Both the position numbers and the translations under genes were made by a program. This document shows, in pieces, positions 1 through 12,463 of a DNA stretch of 64,000 nucleotides. The stretch's first letter is position 1; each line of letters starts with the position of its first letter. Origin of the DNA: Saussurea involucrata (taxonomy: Eukaryota > Streptophyta > Magnoliopsida > Asterales > Asteraceae); assembly GCA_033807775.1 (NCBI GenBank), contig CM066321.1, forward strand, positions 235,096,350 through 235,160,349, in the 5' to 3' direction. Under the pieces are notes generated by a model. It searched no databases and was not told the DNA's origin. It saw only the letters and a program-made list of their open reading frames with translations.

Positions 1-809
1 TACCATTGTCACTTCTTACCGATCGTATAAGCTGGCCATTCAGAACTTCATTCTTTTTGATAAAGTTGATGATTTCTTCAGTAGCATCACTTTTGTACCT
101 GAGAAAAGAGACAGGTATATCTTGTAAATTCATCAACAATGACAAGAATGTACCTTTTGCCACCTAGGCTAGGAGTGCTGACTGGTCCACATAGATCCAT
201 GTGCAACATTTGAAGAGGAAGAGTGATGGATGAACACTGCTTTGTCTTGAAAGAAGTTTTGGTGAGTTTCCCTTTTTCACATGCATCACATAGCTTTTCT
301 TTTACAAAATTTAGCTTCGGCATGCCAGTCACCAGATCCTTGTTGGAAATGATGTGAATGGTCTTGAAGTTAAGGTGAGGCAAATGTTTATGCCACAACC
401 AATTCCTTTTGGTTGTGTCATCCGACACAAAACATACACTTGAAGCACCATGACTTTGTCCCATGTCTATGACATAGAAATTTTCTCTCCTTCTTCCAGA
501 GAGAACCACCTTCATGTCCTTATCAACAATTGTGCAAATACAAAGCTCAAAGATGACTTTGTAACCCAGATCACACAGATGACTAATGCTTAGAAGATTA
601 TGCATGAGGCCTTCAACAAGTGCTACTTTGTTGAAGGTGACAGATCCATTGGTGAGAGTTCCATACCCTTTTGTGTAGCCTCTAGAGTTGTCCTCAAAAG
701 TTACAGACGGACCCTTTTCAGACACATAGTTTATGAGAAGAGATTTGTTTCCGGTCATATGACGTGAGCACCCACTATCCAGATACCAGATCTGATGATG
801 CTCATTTAT
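1..809 (-). pseudogene. pol: C1 pol, protease and integrase N-terminal half
   Basis: Protease: YLDSGCSRHMTGNK at about 795-745 keeps the copia catalytic DSG and the conserved RHMTG. Next comes the GAG-pre-integrase/zinc-binding region (WLWHKHLPHLNF...CDACEKGK, HHCC type) and the integrase core start (HMDLCGPVSTPSLGGKRYIL, first catalytic Asp). A one-base deletion near 105 shifts the frame. Beyond it the second catalytic region SDNGT is reached at the window edge. The rest of pol is outside the window. Confidence 0.87.
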
Positions 810-841
810 CTGTAGTCACAGACAAATTAGTTTCTTGGTAC
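810..841 (-). other. C1 candidate ultra-short intron at the gag/pol boundary
   Basis: On the minus strand this 32-nt segment starts GTACC, contains ACTAAT (branch-point-like) and the gag stop TAA, and ends CTACAG. Upstream gag and downstream protease are in different frames. Removing exactly these 32 nt joins them in one open frame. The same arrangement exists in C2 (30 nt) and C3 (32 nt). Splicing is an inference, and the length is below usual plant intron minima. Confidence 0.5.
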
Positions 842-1795
842 CCATTTGGTGATGGGTCCTTTTAGGTTAGAGGAGGAAGAGTCCTTAGCCTTGGTTCGGT
901 CAATCCTGTGCTTGGGACAATCTTTGGCAAGATGGAAGGTGTCTCCACAGTTATAACATTTTCTATAAATGAACACCTTTTTGGACTTTTGAATCTTTTC
1001 TTTGCCTTTTCCTTTAACATCAATTTGAATAGCTTTTGGACCAAAGGTAGCAGTGAGAGGAGGAAAACTTAAAATCCCATTGCCAGAAGTGGTAGAAGCA
1101 TATATAGGAGTGGGGTTGATTGGAGAGTTTTTATGATGACCTTTTGAAAGAGTTGAGGATTTTCTTTTCAAAGAGATGTTGGTGGTTTTACCATTTTTGG
1201 AAATCTTTGAATCTATCGGATCAGAAGAGGAGATTTCATCAAGAGTTAATAGCTTCAAAATATCATGGATGGGTTTTGGAGAATCAGTAAAGTTTTGTGT
1301 TTCATTATTTTGAACATAAGAAGAATTTGGCTTTTTTGAACATTCCAAATTTTAAGGCTTCAGATAAATCAACAGAGATCATGGACACTGAACCAGTGGA
1401 ACTAGACTCTGATAATTCATGATGATTTTGTGGAGCACAAGAAGTATAAGCAAGAACATGAGAGGAAAAATCAATATCCATCTTTCCAAAACATAGACCA
1501 GTTTTATCATCACAAGAAATTTGGTCTTGAATTTGTTTCTCAAGATTCTTTGAAGAGCTGGTCCATTTTCTTACAGTTTCTTGCTCTCTTTTTAGTCTTT
1601 TGAAAAGTTTATTTTTCTCTTTGGCAATGATGTGATTTATGGTTTTTAAGTCCTCTAGTTCAGCTTTAATTTCATCAAACTTTTCAAGTTTGGAAAGGCA
1701 GATTTCAAGTTGGGAAGAAAGAGTTTTAACTTGAGCTGATTTTCTTTTCTTATCATCTTTGATATTATAGAAATCATTTGTCAAAGATTCATAAG
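842..1795 (-). pseudogene. gag: C1 gag, C-terminal part (coiled coil, CCHC knuckle 2)
   Basis: Continuation of C1 gag on the other side of G1. The first 100 or so residues are charged with heptad-like leucines and isoleucines (SSQLEICLSKLEKFDEIKAE), consistent with a coiled coil. A one-base shift near 1345 moves the frame. The second half carries CYNCGDTFHLAKDC (CCHC) at about 915-958 and ends with GPITKWVPRN followed by TAA. The WVPK-like end is shared with C2 and C3 and borders the short GT...AG segment described at 810-841. Confidence 0.82.
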
Positions 1796-2639
1796 TGTTA
1801 ATGCCAAAAATCATCCAAAAGGATAACTTGAGGTTGATGTATAATTTAACAACTAAAGAAAGGGATCTTAAGACCAATCAACACAATCGCGATAAAAAGT
1901 AAATAAGACAAGAGATTTGATGATGCGGAAAACCTAAACGAGGGAAAAAACCGCGGTCGACTTGTGAGAGTCGACGGTGCACTATGATCACCAAACAGGG
2001 GCGAAAGTCCTTTTGTAAGGAGTGTTTTGTGTACAACAAATTACAATAAGAGAAAAAGTAATCTTAATCGTAAGAAAAAGTCGTGCGTCGTGCGTAAATC
2101 GTGCGAAATCAGCTGTTGTCGTGCGGTTCGAACTGCTGTCATGCGAAACTTGCGTCAGCGATTCGAATGCTCAGATTGTTACAGTTGTACTGCGTAGAAA
2201 ATGTAGAAATGAGTGCAGATGTGTCGAATTCAGATGTGTTTCGATGTGTAATGGATTGATCACATATGTCTTTTTCGGATGTAGAGCAGGTCTTTATATA
2301 GCTTCCGTTGGCAATAAATGTGTCTTGATGACTTGTTTTGTAACCGTTGTTGGGTCTTTAATGCCATTAAGAGCTCGTCCGTTACTGGATGTTGTACCAT
2401 GAATGCCCGTGGACCTGCATTAATGAACAAAAGAAACGGGTGTTGACTGTTAACGGTTAGTGTAATCGTACGACCGTCTTAAGTCTCGGACGTCGGTCGT
2501 ATGAAACATACGACCATCAGGAAAGTGTACGACCAAATGCTCGTTTGTAAATAACTTGCAAGACCTTACCTTAATACAAGAGTGGTCTTGTGTAAATGTT
2601 ATTATCGTCGGTCGTAAGGTGTGATTTTTTACCCAAACA
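1796..2639 (-). repeat. G1 3' LTR
   Basis: Nearly the same sequence as 24168-25015. It begins TGTTAATGCC and ends ACCCAAACA on the plus strand. The outer third (2460-2620) contains repeated CGTACGAC/GTCGTACG and GGTCGTA motifs in both orientations. The ORF frames seen inside it are open by chance and have no recognisable domain. Confidence 0.93.
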
Positions 2640-2660
2640 ATTTGCCCCCAAAATTTGAAT
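2640..2660 (-). other. G1 polypurine tract
   Basis: In minus sense the sequence directly before the 3' LTR contains TTTTGGGGGCAAAT, a purine-rich plus-strand primer of the kind seen in Tat elements. It confirms the leftward orientation. Confidence 0.75.
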
Positions 2661-2911
2661 TTAGGTGTGAAATTCGAATTTTAAATCCGACGAATTGGTT
2701 TGACACGTGTTAGATGGGGAAAGGGTCTGGTCGAATCCCAACCGTCTTGGTTTGATTCAGACTAGAGGAGACGAAGAGGTCGTGACGACACGATGACGTG
2801 TCAGAAGCGTGGAGCCGTTAGAGGACAGGTGTCGCCCATCGGCATGATGCATGCGAAAAAGGTGGTGGACAACTGTCGACCATGCACCAGGTCGACCTGA
2901 CACGACGTTGC

Positions 2912-2919
2912 TATAAATA
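2912..2919 (+). promoter_or_regulatory. TATA box of the G1 antisense accessory gene
   Basis: TATAAATA lies 135 bp before the ATG at 3054, on the strand opposite to gag-pol. It sits between the PPT and the accessory gene, so this gene appears to have its own promoter rather than relying on the LTR. Confidence 0.6.
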
Positions 2920-3053
2920 TCGCGATCGTTGAGATCACTTCCTTTTTTACGTTCGTGATATTTTTAGAGAGATTTTCGAAAGTTTTAGTTGCCTTTTCGT
3001 GTATTGGCTATAAATCGAGAGAAAAGTTTGGTAATCTTCTCATTGTTTTCATA

Positions 3054-5118
3054 ATGTCGATAGAACCTGCAAGCACCATCATTGGCCAAGAGGGTCTATC
3101 GGCTTTTCGGACATTATCAGGCGCCCCTGATGCTGTACAACTGTATTCGCCAGATCAGTTTTGGCCGTCTGAATGCCCGAATGGGCACTTCGTTTTGTAT
3201 GAATACCCTTTTAAGGTGGGTTTTAAGTGGCCGTTCTCCCCATTAGTTAGGGAGTTTTTGGAAAAGTTCCATCTTTCTCCTGCTCAAATGATGCCACAAT
3301 TCTGGCGAATAGTTTGTGTGATCGATAGGATCACCGGCGAGTGGACGACCCCGTTCACGGTGGAGGACCTTCTGGCATCTCATACGGTCAAGGTGGACAG
3401 CTACCACCGGTACAACTTATTTTCCATGTACAGAGGAGCTTAGGTTCTGGTGTTGAATACCCAGGTAAACGACCGTGGGTGGAAGGCTCGATACGTCTTT
3501 GGCAAGACGCAGTCGCTCGAGCTTCTGCAAGAGGACACGACGTGGGTCGTGGCCGGATGGAACACCAACAGTAAGTTTTCATTTTCGTTTGTCGCGTACT
3601 ACCTTTTGAGTCGTGTACTTTAGCTTGATCGTGCATTTTTGTTTTAGGCCTTACGTTCCCGGATGTTAGCGTGTCCAAGGAGATGGAGGTGAAGATCGAA
3701 AAATTCCGGATGTACAATCCGAAAGACAAATCTTTCTTTGTCCAACGTGGCCTCAGGGACGAGGGCTCGGATGACGAGGTCGTCGAGCTTACAGGGACGG
3801 AGATCCCCGTAAGAGAAGAAGCAGAGAGAGAAGAGGAAAAAGAGGAGTCAGCAGGTAATTTATCGTACGTTTTACCCGGTATGTCGTACGTTTTGCTTAT
3901 ACGTCTTTCCTCTTATCGTATCTCTATCGTTTTGCAGGTGGGTCGGGCGATGTGCCTACCCCTGATGTGCAGAAGAAGAAGGCCCAACTCCTATTGGCTC
4001 GTAAGGCCAAGGAGTTGAAGCGAAAGGTTCCCCAACCCCCGTCGTCGGGGGTAAAAAAGTCTAAGACGGTTCTCCGGAGGGAACCGTCGTCGAAGGGTGG
4101 TGATCCGTCTAGGGTCGCCACTGCTGAGAAGACGAAGACACCACCGGGAGTTATAGATGCGACTCCAGTGAGCGTGGCTCCTCCTCTGATTAAGGAGGTC
4201 GCCCCTTCCTCCTCGTCGGCCGACAAAAGGAAGGGAAAAAAGACGGAGGAGTCCACCGAGACGGTGATAGTGAATATTACACTGCCGTCGAACTTCATGG
4301 CCGGTGAAGAGATGGATAGCAATAAGATCTTCCCCGACTTGGAGAAATTCCTTCTGCCGTCTTTTAAGGAGCGACTTCAGGAGACTACTGTCGATGAGAT
4401 GGGGTCGCACGTCGCAGGGTTGACCTTTAAGGTACGTACGATCTGTATGCTTAATGTTTTTTGTCGTTCTGTAGCTTGTTTTTTCTGACGTTTGAGTATT
4501 CGTGCGCTGCAGGCGTTTCAGACTTCTCTTTGTTTGTATGCCCATATGGATAAGATCCGTAGGGTTGCTCCCGTTGCCTTGGAGAAAATGCGCAAGGCGC
4601 AAGAAGAAACTCACGTGGCAAGGGAGCAGGAGAAGCTGGCGATGGAAAGGGTCGAGAGCCTTTCGGCGCGACTCGACGATGCTCAAGACTTCTACGCGGC
4701 GTCGATGAACGCGAAGGAAGACCTTCAGCGCCACCTGAGGGAGACCCTTGAGAAGTCCTCTGCGACTGAGGCGGAGTTAGGAGCGACTAAGGGCTCCTTG
4801 GCCGAGAGCGATAAACAGGTCAAGGACCTTAAGTTGCTTGTCGAGGCGAAAGAGGGGGAGATCGCATCCTGAGAGGAGCGACTCCAGTCGTTTGAAGCTC
4901 TGACCCGTCTGAGTGTCCGAGCGGCGATCATGCGTCGCCATTTAGGAGGGTTGAACCCTATGGCCGGAGCCGAAGAGGAGGTCACCACTTTTTTGGAGCA
5001 AGTCGGGGACGAGGAAGAACTCGACCAAGTAGACAAGCTCGAAGAAGGGGACCCGACAGATGCTGAGGTCGCTGGCGATGAGGAGGTCGCTAAGGAGCAG
5101 GACTCCCCTCTACCTTGA
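3054..5118 (+). pseudogene. G1 antisense accessory gene, 'putative gypsy type transposon' domain protein (4 exons)
   Basis: Plus-strand gene inside G1, antisense to gag-pol. Exons 3054-3570, 3648-3854, 3938-4431 and 4513-5118 are joined by three GT...AG introns of 77, 83 and 81 bp (donors GTAAGT, GTAATT, GTACGT), and each junction keeps the frame. Exon 1 encodes the N-terminal domain (GHFVLYEYPFKVGFKWPFSP) resembling the plant family named 'putative gypsy type transposon' (Pfam Transposase_28, from memory). Exon 3 is basic and Pro/Ser/Lys rich, exon 4 is a long charged coiled coil with an acidic tail. Two in-frame stops break it: TAG 3441-3443 and TGA 4870-4872 (probably a former CGA). Function is unknown. 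Despite the family name, no catalytic transposase residues are recognised. Confidence 0.75.
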
Positions 5119-5729
5119 TTTTATTGTTCTTTTGTTTATTTTTGATGTGGGGCGACTATAATCGGTCGTGTCCTTTTACTTGTAATTTTTGGACAATGTA
5201 AGTACAAGTAAATTTTTGCTATATCATCGTGTAACTTTACTTTGTTGTAAATAAACAAAATAAACGAGACATAATAAAATGATAAAACGTGCGTATAAAG
5301 CAGTAAGACAAATGTAAAACTGTACGACATAGGTACAAGTAATTTCCTGGATTAGTCTGGCGACTGGGCCGAAGTAATATTCTAAGTATGGAATTCAAGT
5401 CATAAGACTTTGACTCCGAAACTTAAATTAAAAAGCACCTGCTTGTGATCGTAAGATTCCTGCTTACGACATGTAAGTCATGACTTATTGGTCGTGACCT
5501 GGTAGTCTTAGAGACTTTGTGTTTCACGATATAGATCGTAAGATTGGCGTTCGTGCGATCCTGCGAGCCTGCAATGTAAGATTCAGGGGTGGTCGTTGGT
5601 TTGACCAATGACCCTCCGATGCTTAAGTTAGTAATCGTTTGTCGAAGTAAATCGAAATTAAAATGTTAAAAGAAATACTTCTTTAAATGTACTGCAACCC
5701 ATCTACGTGGGGTTGAGGTCGTAGGTTTG
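5119..5729. other. G1 non-coding spacer between accessory gene and integrase remnant
   Basis: No coding frame supported. The stretch is rich in TCGTAAG, TACGAC and GTCGTGA words, the same oligonucleotide class repeated in the G1 LTR. AT-rich at 5200-5330, where the 3' end of the accessory transcript probably lies. Confidence 0.5.
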
Positions 5730-6042
5730 ACGCTACGATCCTAGACGTACGATCACATGTGGACCATTGTCGTACATGATTTCGGAAGAGATTCCGAACC
5801 TGCATAGAATGTTAGTCTGGATAAAAGAGATGACCTCTCTGTCCCGAATCTGGGAGTAGGCATCTACTTCTGTCCGTTTAGAGGAATGATTTGTAAAGAC
5901 TAACAGGAAAATTTTCTGCCCTGGGGCAGGAGGTAATTTACTAGCGACGTCCATTCCCTACCTTATGAAGGGTCATGGGATTAAGGACGTATGTAAAGCT
6001 TCAGAAGGTTGGTATATCATACCTGAGTGTCGTTGACGTGCG
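5730..6042 (-). pseudogene. pol: G1 integrase remnant
   Basis: Minus-strand gypsy integrase core. The block GMDVASKLPPAPGQK carries the first catalytic Asp, and CRFGISSEIMYDNG the second. The frame then ends, so the third catalytic residue (Glu) and the C-terminal domain are gone. Upstream, the zinc-finger end QRH is visible, but the conserved tryptophans just before the core are stops (P-stop-PFIR-stop-GMD), consistent with TGG to TAG/TGA changes. The rest of the zinc finger lies across the D2 insertion or is lost. Confidence 0.82.
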
Positions 6043-6047
6043 TTACG

Positions 6048-7577
6048 TATAACACTCTCAAATTAGGAACGAGCAACTAACTTTAATTTCAATAAAATCA
6101 CCAAAAGTAGATAAAATCATTTCTACAATTCATTCCTGAAAATACATCGGAATTTAAACATTATACTTTCCACAACTATAAACTTAAGACGGGCGTTACT
6201 TAATACAACTCAAGTTGCTAGTCCCAAATATATGCGGAAGATTCACTAAATCGAGATCATCTCTCGTGCACTCTACTAGCACTCGCCACTTCACAGTGTA
6301 GCTAAAGCTACTCCCAACCTGAGTCTGTTGCACATGCCGACAAATAAAAAGGGTTAGGCTAACGCCTAGTGAGTTCAAGCATTTTATCATGACTATATAA
6401 AATCATAAATTGTGAAAGTAGTAGTTTTAGTCATGATTTCAAAAGAGTTCACTTTAAACGCAATTCATCCGTTTTCCAACTCATACAATTTCCATATTGA
6501 AATCTTTAATATAACACGATTTCCAAAATAGACTCATTTCCAAAATCAACGTGAATGTGAAATAACATTCAATTCTCAAAACGATTGACTTCATAAATAT
6601 TTGCCATTATCCCAAAACATCCCAAACTATGGATGAAACGTAATCCACAACTCATATAACGTGGAATGCAAATCTCATAAACATGATACGTTATCGAAAA
6701 CATGGATAAACACAATTACCCAAAACATCACACACGAATGAGATATAAACCACAACTTACATACCATGGAAAAACAATCCATATAAATATAACACGTCAC
6801 CGAAAACATGAGTAGCAATAAATACCCAAAACAACACCTTTCGGTGACGGGGGAGACCCGTATACATCACACGTGACGGAACACTAAAGTGGGTCACTTA
6901 CTATGCAATAAAAACACCCATGTGGATTACTTTCGTAAACTGAGCTCAATCACTCCAGATCTATTGCCCGCGAGACTAGGGAGTTCCTAACTTCAACCAC
7001 TCCAGGTCTATACATTGGGTCACTCCAAATCCACAACAACACATTAGGGACTACACCTTACTGCCCATGAGACGACGCCCGACCATATAGGTCCACGCCT
7101 TACTTATCATGGAACCCGATGCCTATCCCGTGCTAAGCACATATAGGGAATTACACCTTACTGCCCATGAGACGACGCCCGACCATCTAGGTCCACGCCT
7201 TACTTATCATGGAATCCGATGCCTATTCCGTGCTAAGCACATATAGGGAATTACACCTTACTTCCCATGAGACGACGCCCGACCATCTAGGTCCACGCCT
7301 TACTTATCATGGAACCCGATGCCTATTCCGTGCTACAAAAGAAACTAACGTCTCTTAAACTGAGCTCAATCAATCCCGACCTCTTTCCCGCTAGACTAAG
7401 GGGAAAACTCAAATGCCTATGGATCCATGGCTAACAAGGTCTAAATATTACATGACCCTAAATGAATAAACAAATGCATTCAAAACATGCAATTCCCCAA
7501 TAACATAAATCATGATCAAACTCAACTCTGAGCTATCAAAACTGGACAAATGTCCCCAAGACTTCATAAAACCCAAT
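6048..7577 (-). repeat. D2 3' LTR (truncated)
   Basis: Matches 9666 to about 11190, then sequence similarity stops abruptly near 7577 where internal-domain sequence begins. About 1.4 kb of the LTR 5' part is missing. The outer terminal dinucleotide is TA instead of TG (TATAACAC). Confidence 0.85.
7051..7336. repeat. 100-bp tandem repeat, about 3 copies (D2 3' LTR)
   Basis: The word TACACCTTACT recurs at exactly 100-bp spacing (7051, 7151, 7251), with near-identical units containing GAGACGACGCCCGACCAT. The last unit is cut at about 86 bp. The same array is at 10669-10956, so it predates insertion of D2. Confidence 0.9.
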
Positions 7578-9651
7578 ACCTTTAAATCAATGTTCAAAAT
7601 CTTCTCACTTAGTCATATAATGACATAAGAGTAAAACACTTTTAACCATGCCCACGCATTAATGCGTTTTCCCAAAACTTAGGAAGATACGTGTTTGTTG
7701 TTGATTGACACCAAAAAGGATTTAAATCGACTTCAAATGTCGACTCATACAAACGGTGCGTATTAATGTTCCAAAATTTTAAGCAATCCCACGCACCCTA
7801 GTTTAGGGCAATTAATTTCCCAAAATCTCCATCTTGGAGCATTCACACCAAAATTTCGCACTCGCAAAACAAAAAGTTGAAATGACAATGTTTCAAACTT
7901 ACTCGTTAGGATACTCAAAATACCAATTTTCTCCAAAATCAAAAGGTTTAAATCTTCCAAAATATCCTTTATGCCCAAAATTGACCAAGGTCAACTACTC
8001 ACACATTCGTGTTTTCAAAACGTTTCGTATCGTAATCCGTGCATAAACTCCACTATTTTAAAACGTATCCTTGACCAAACGACCCTCAATTATGAAATGA
8101 ATCAATAAAACATTTTCATTCACGGTACACTTATCAAGCTTTCGAGGGTTAGTGACTACCAATTTATGCACGCCCTTAGATCAATACCATGCGTTTGCGA
8201 GAAAGGACAATAAAGTACTCATCTAGTCGGAAGCACATAAGGCAAATTGTTAAGAAGTACAATTAGCATATTCTTTCATGCATTACTCATGCCACGTATA
8301 AATCAATTGGTACAATTAGATAAATTGCAACAAAACGTGTTAACACAATCCTTTGAAAGAGAAATCATGCGACATCAAAGTTCCCAAAACGTTCCACTTG
8401 GTTGCCTTACGACTCAAATAACACTTCTCAACAAAACCCGAACGAGTCAAAATACCCAATAAACTCCACAATCAATACACGCAATAACTAAGGTATGCAT
8501 CTTACAAAATTGTACTCACACGACTCAACACGTCGTAAAACGAAACTTCGTAAAAACTCCATGGGCTTAATTGCCTCAACTCAACCAAATGGTGCCAAGC
8601 CTTTCGCTTCCAACAATCAAATTACATAACGCAATACCATGGCCAAAATGCCAAAACTCCCAAAAATTCCTTTTGTTGTAATACGATCTAAACAACACTT
8701 TCGATAAAACTTCCATTAAATAAATTTTCCAATAAAACTCAACTTAAACATAACGGAAGATAACTTTCCGTCCAAACCTTAACATATTTGGAGGAGATCC
8801 AATGTTAAGGTCATAAGCCGTAGTTATTTGCCCAATATCTTAAACATCATGAAATTATGGATATCACGGTATCCGAAAGTAACGTTGGACAATAATAAAA
8901 TAAAGCCAGTCCCGGCGGAGTTTGCAACTCCCGCAATAAAATAATTTCATGCAGGTTCAAAACTCATGATTTAAAACCTTGTGCATATGCTAAACATTTT
9001 CCAAAATTTGTGACACAATCCATATAAGGATTTGAAACACAAGAAATAATTGGTGCAATTTATTTTCAAAAATAAAATTTACGCATAACCTAGTCGGCAC
9101 TCAACATCTCAACCCATGCTCCTCCAAATCATTCCGGTCATACTACCGTCATCCGGTTGTTCAAACCTCTTAAGGTAAAGTTGGGATTTACATCGGTTAT
9201 CCTTACAATTCTTCAACAAATTAAAATTGTTTCAATAAGTCCATGGTTCTAATCCAACCATCAAATTTCGACCCGAAACGGTCCACTTAAAGCAGTTATC
9301 ATGCTTATTGTCACCCCAAGTGACTAATACTAAAATCGTCAATCTTTTCTAACAACTATTCGCTTAGGAACTTCTTTACTACCCCAACGGTCTTCACGTA
9401 AGAGTAATTCAAAGTATGCACATGTAACCAGTAGGTTCACCATAACACTGGCCAGGTGTAATTATGAACGTACCGTACATGCTTATCCTTGCTACCCTCG
9501 ACGTGATTCTCGTTCCTAGTGACTCCATCAACCTAAAAACATCCTATCTTAACGTGCCTAATAGTGCAATTTCACCTTCTCTCACTTAAAAGATCGCTAG
9601 TTTGAGTCTAGGTATTCAAAATCAACACCTAATTCTCTCAAACTTATGCTC
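7578..9651 (-). other. D2 internal non-coding region
   Basis: Segments match the D1 internal domain in inverse orientation (for example 7765-7830 against about 17970-18040, and 9430-9540 against 16262-16380). No frame longer than about 70 codons and no gag/pol motif. Roughly the 3' 1.8 kb present in D1 is missing here. Confidence 0.75.
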
Positions 9652-9662
9652 CTCTGATACCA
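9652..9662 (-). other. D2 primer binding site
   Basis: Minus-sense TGGTATCAGAG directly after the 5' LTR, followed by GAGCATAAG. It resembles the D1 site (TGGTATCAGAGCATAAG) with a small insertion. Confidence 0.8.
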
Positions 9663-10668
9663 ACTTATAACACCCTCAAATTCGGAACGAGCAACTAACT
9701 TTAATTTCAATAAAATCACCAAAAGTAAATAAAATCATTTCTACAATTCATTCCTGAAAATACCTCGGAATTTAAACATTATACTTTCCACAACTATAAA
9801 CTTAAGACGGGCGTTACTTAATACAACTCAAGTTGCTAGTCCCAAATATATGCGGAAGATTCACTAAATCGAGATCATCTCTCGTGCACTCTACTAGCAC
9901 TCGCCACTTCACAGTGTAGCTAAAGCTACTCCCAACCTGAGCCTGTTGCACATGCCGACAAATAAAAAGGGTTAGGCTAACGCCTAGTGAGTTCAAGCAT
10001 TTTATCATGACTATATAAAATCATAAATCGTGAAAGTAGTAGTTTTAGTCATGATTTCAAAAGAGTTCACTTTAAACGCAATTCATCCGTTTTCCAACTC
10101 ATACAATTTCCATATTGAAATCTTTAATATAACACGATTTCCAAAATAGACTCATTTCCAAAATCAACGTGAATGTGAAATAACATTCAATTCTCAAAAC
10201 GATTGACTTCATAAATATTTTCCATTATCCCAAAACATCCCAAAATATGGATGAAACATAATCCATAACTCATATAACGTGGAATGAAAATCTCATAAAT
10301 ATGATACGTTACCGAAAACATGGATAAACACAATTACCCAAAACATCACACACGGATGAGATATAAACCACAACTTACATACCATGGAAAAACAATCCAT
10401 ATAAATATAACATGTCACCGAAAACATGAGTAGCAATAAATACCCAAAACAACACCTTTCGGTGACGGGGGAGACCCGTATACATCGCACGTGACGGAAC
10501 ACTAAAGTGGGTCACTTACAATGCAATAAAAACACCCATGTGAATTACTCTCGTAAACTGAGCTCAATCACTCCAGATCTATTGCCCGCGAGACTAGGGA
10601 GTTCCTAACTTCAACCACTCCAGGTCTATACATTGGGTCACTCCAAATCCACAACAGCACATTAGGGA

Positions 10669-10956
10669 CTACACCTTACTACCCATGAGACGACGCCCGA
10701 CCATATAGGTCCACGCCTTATTTATCATAGAACCCGATGCCTATCCCGTGCTAAGCACATATAGGGAATTAGACCTTACTGCCCATGAGACGACGCCCGA
10801 CCATCTAGGTCCACGCCTTACTTATCATGGAACCCGATGCCTATTCCGTGCTAAGCACAAATAGGGAATTACACCTTACTGCCCATGAGACGACGCCCGA
10901 CCATCTAGGTCCACGCCTTACTTATCATGGAACCCGATGCCTATTCCGTGCTACAA
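10669..10956. repeat. 100-bp tandem repeat, about 3 copies (D2 5' LTR)
   Basis: Counterpart of 7051-7336 in the other LTR, with units starting near 10669, 10769 and 10869. D1 has only a single diverged version of this region (around 15000-15250). Confidence 0.88.
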
Positions 10957-12320
10957 AAGAAACTAACGTCTCGTAAACTGAGCTCAATCAATCCCGACCT
11001 CTTGTCCGCGAGACTACGGGGAAAACTCAAATGCCAATGGATCCATAGCTAACAAGGTCTAAATATTACACGACCCTAAATGAATAAACAAATGCATTCA
11101 AAACATGCAATTCCCCAATAACATAAATAATGATCAAAACTCAACTCTGAGCTATCAAAACTGGACAAATGTCCCCAAGACTTCATAAAACCGAATACCG
11201 AGCCACAAGCTCAACTAAGTCAAAAGATAGTTCATAAAAGTCATAAAACGACATTAAGTATAACAACACACACCGGTTGTCAGTAAATACTTCACATCCG
11301 TGAAAACCCGAAATAAAACCTTGGATCGGGATAACCCTCATTTCCAAAAGGACTCCACCTTTACATTTTCAAAACATATCATGATGTACTATATGCATAT
11401 TTCCAAATATCCACAAAAATGCTTTTTCATAACAAATAGACTCCATTTACCACATAAATCAACAATCCATTTCATGTATGATTTATCTATCTCATTTTTC
11501 CAAAGAACCCAAAAGTAGTGTTTTACAATATCTACCACAATTAATACCTTAATAGGTAAAATTCATCAAATAACTCAACATTGATAATTTTCAGGTAAAA
11601 CACATAATTACTTGGAAAAATAGCATTTTGGCATGTACAAAGTTTTTGCAAAGTAACTTGAACTCACCTCGCTAGATTAAGCTAAATCTAGATTTCCCAT
11701 ACGTATGCTCCTTTGAATAAGTCCGTATCTTCAAGTCCAAATCTTCCAAAACCTAAATCCATAAGTTTCCAACCATAAATATCTATCCCCAAACACTTAG
11801 AATCATTTCCCCCAACATATTACCCCCAAAATCACCAATAGATCAAAACCCTAATTTCCAAAATGAAGAGAAGAGAAGATTACCTCAACCATCAAGTGAA
11901 CTCACCAACCAAACACTTCTAGTGTTACCAAAGTGAGCCTCAATCTTCATTTCATCCAAAGGAAGGAAAAGGTTTAGGTGAAGGTTGGGTAAAACCCTAG
12001 AAAGTGTTGAAATCTTACCAAAACGAAAGTGAGAAGAAGGGTTCTAACCTCCATCCATAATCCCTTGTTAAGAACTGACAGAGAAACTTTGATTTGCAAG
12101 ATTTATGGCTTCAAGAGCTCTAAAAACGATTTAGAGGGTTAGGGTTTGGTTTGGGAGAGTTTAGAGAGAAATGGGTGGAATAGAGAATGAAAGGGGAATG
12201 AAATCGTGGGTTTAAAACACCCTGGAACCCGCTCGCGATTGTGACACAGCGAGAGTGACCATGTCACAATCGCCGGGGCACTCTCGCCCGCTACCAAAAA
12301 TGCCCACGGTACAAACTCGG

Positions 12321-12463
12321 CGAAAGTGACACTGCGAAAGTGACCATGTCACTCTCGCGAGTGTCATACTCGCTGGACCTCCCAAAATGCTCAGTACATT
12401 CTTAGCGAAAGTGACACTGCGAAAGTGACCATGTCACTCTCGCGAGTGTCATACTCGCTGGAC
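12321..12463. repeat. 58-bp direct repeat built of inverted GTGAC/GTCAC and CTCGCGAG words
   Basis: Two identical 58-bp units (12321-12378 and 12406-12463, period 85). Each contains CACTCTCGCGAGTG and GTGACCATGTCAC palindromes. A diverged third unit lies at 12235-12300. It is close to the 5' end of the D2 LTR (upstream promoter side). Confidence 0.9.

Noticed and set aside
2022..2402. 126-codon plus-strand open frame, also at 24392-24778
   Set aside because: It lies wholly inside both G1 LTRs, has no domain, is Cys/Val/Arg rich from the GTCGTGCG-type repeats, and is antisense to the element.
3924..4734. Two minus-strand frames of 132 and 247 codons opposite the accessory gene
   Set aside because: Shadows of exons 3 and 4 of the plus-strand gene, favoured by its high GC and Arg/Ser codon use.
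7051..7336. CRISPR-like array of regular repeats
   Set aside because: Contiguous 100-bp tandem units without unique spacers, inside a plant LTR.
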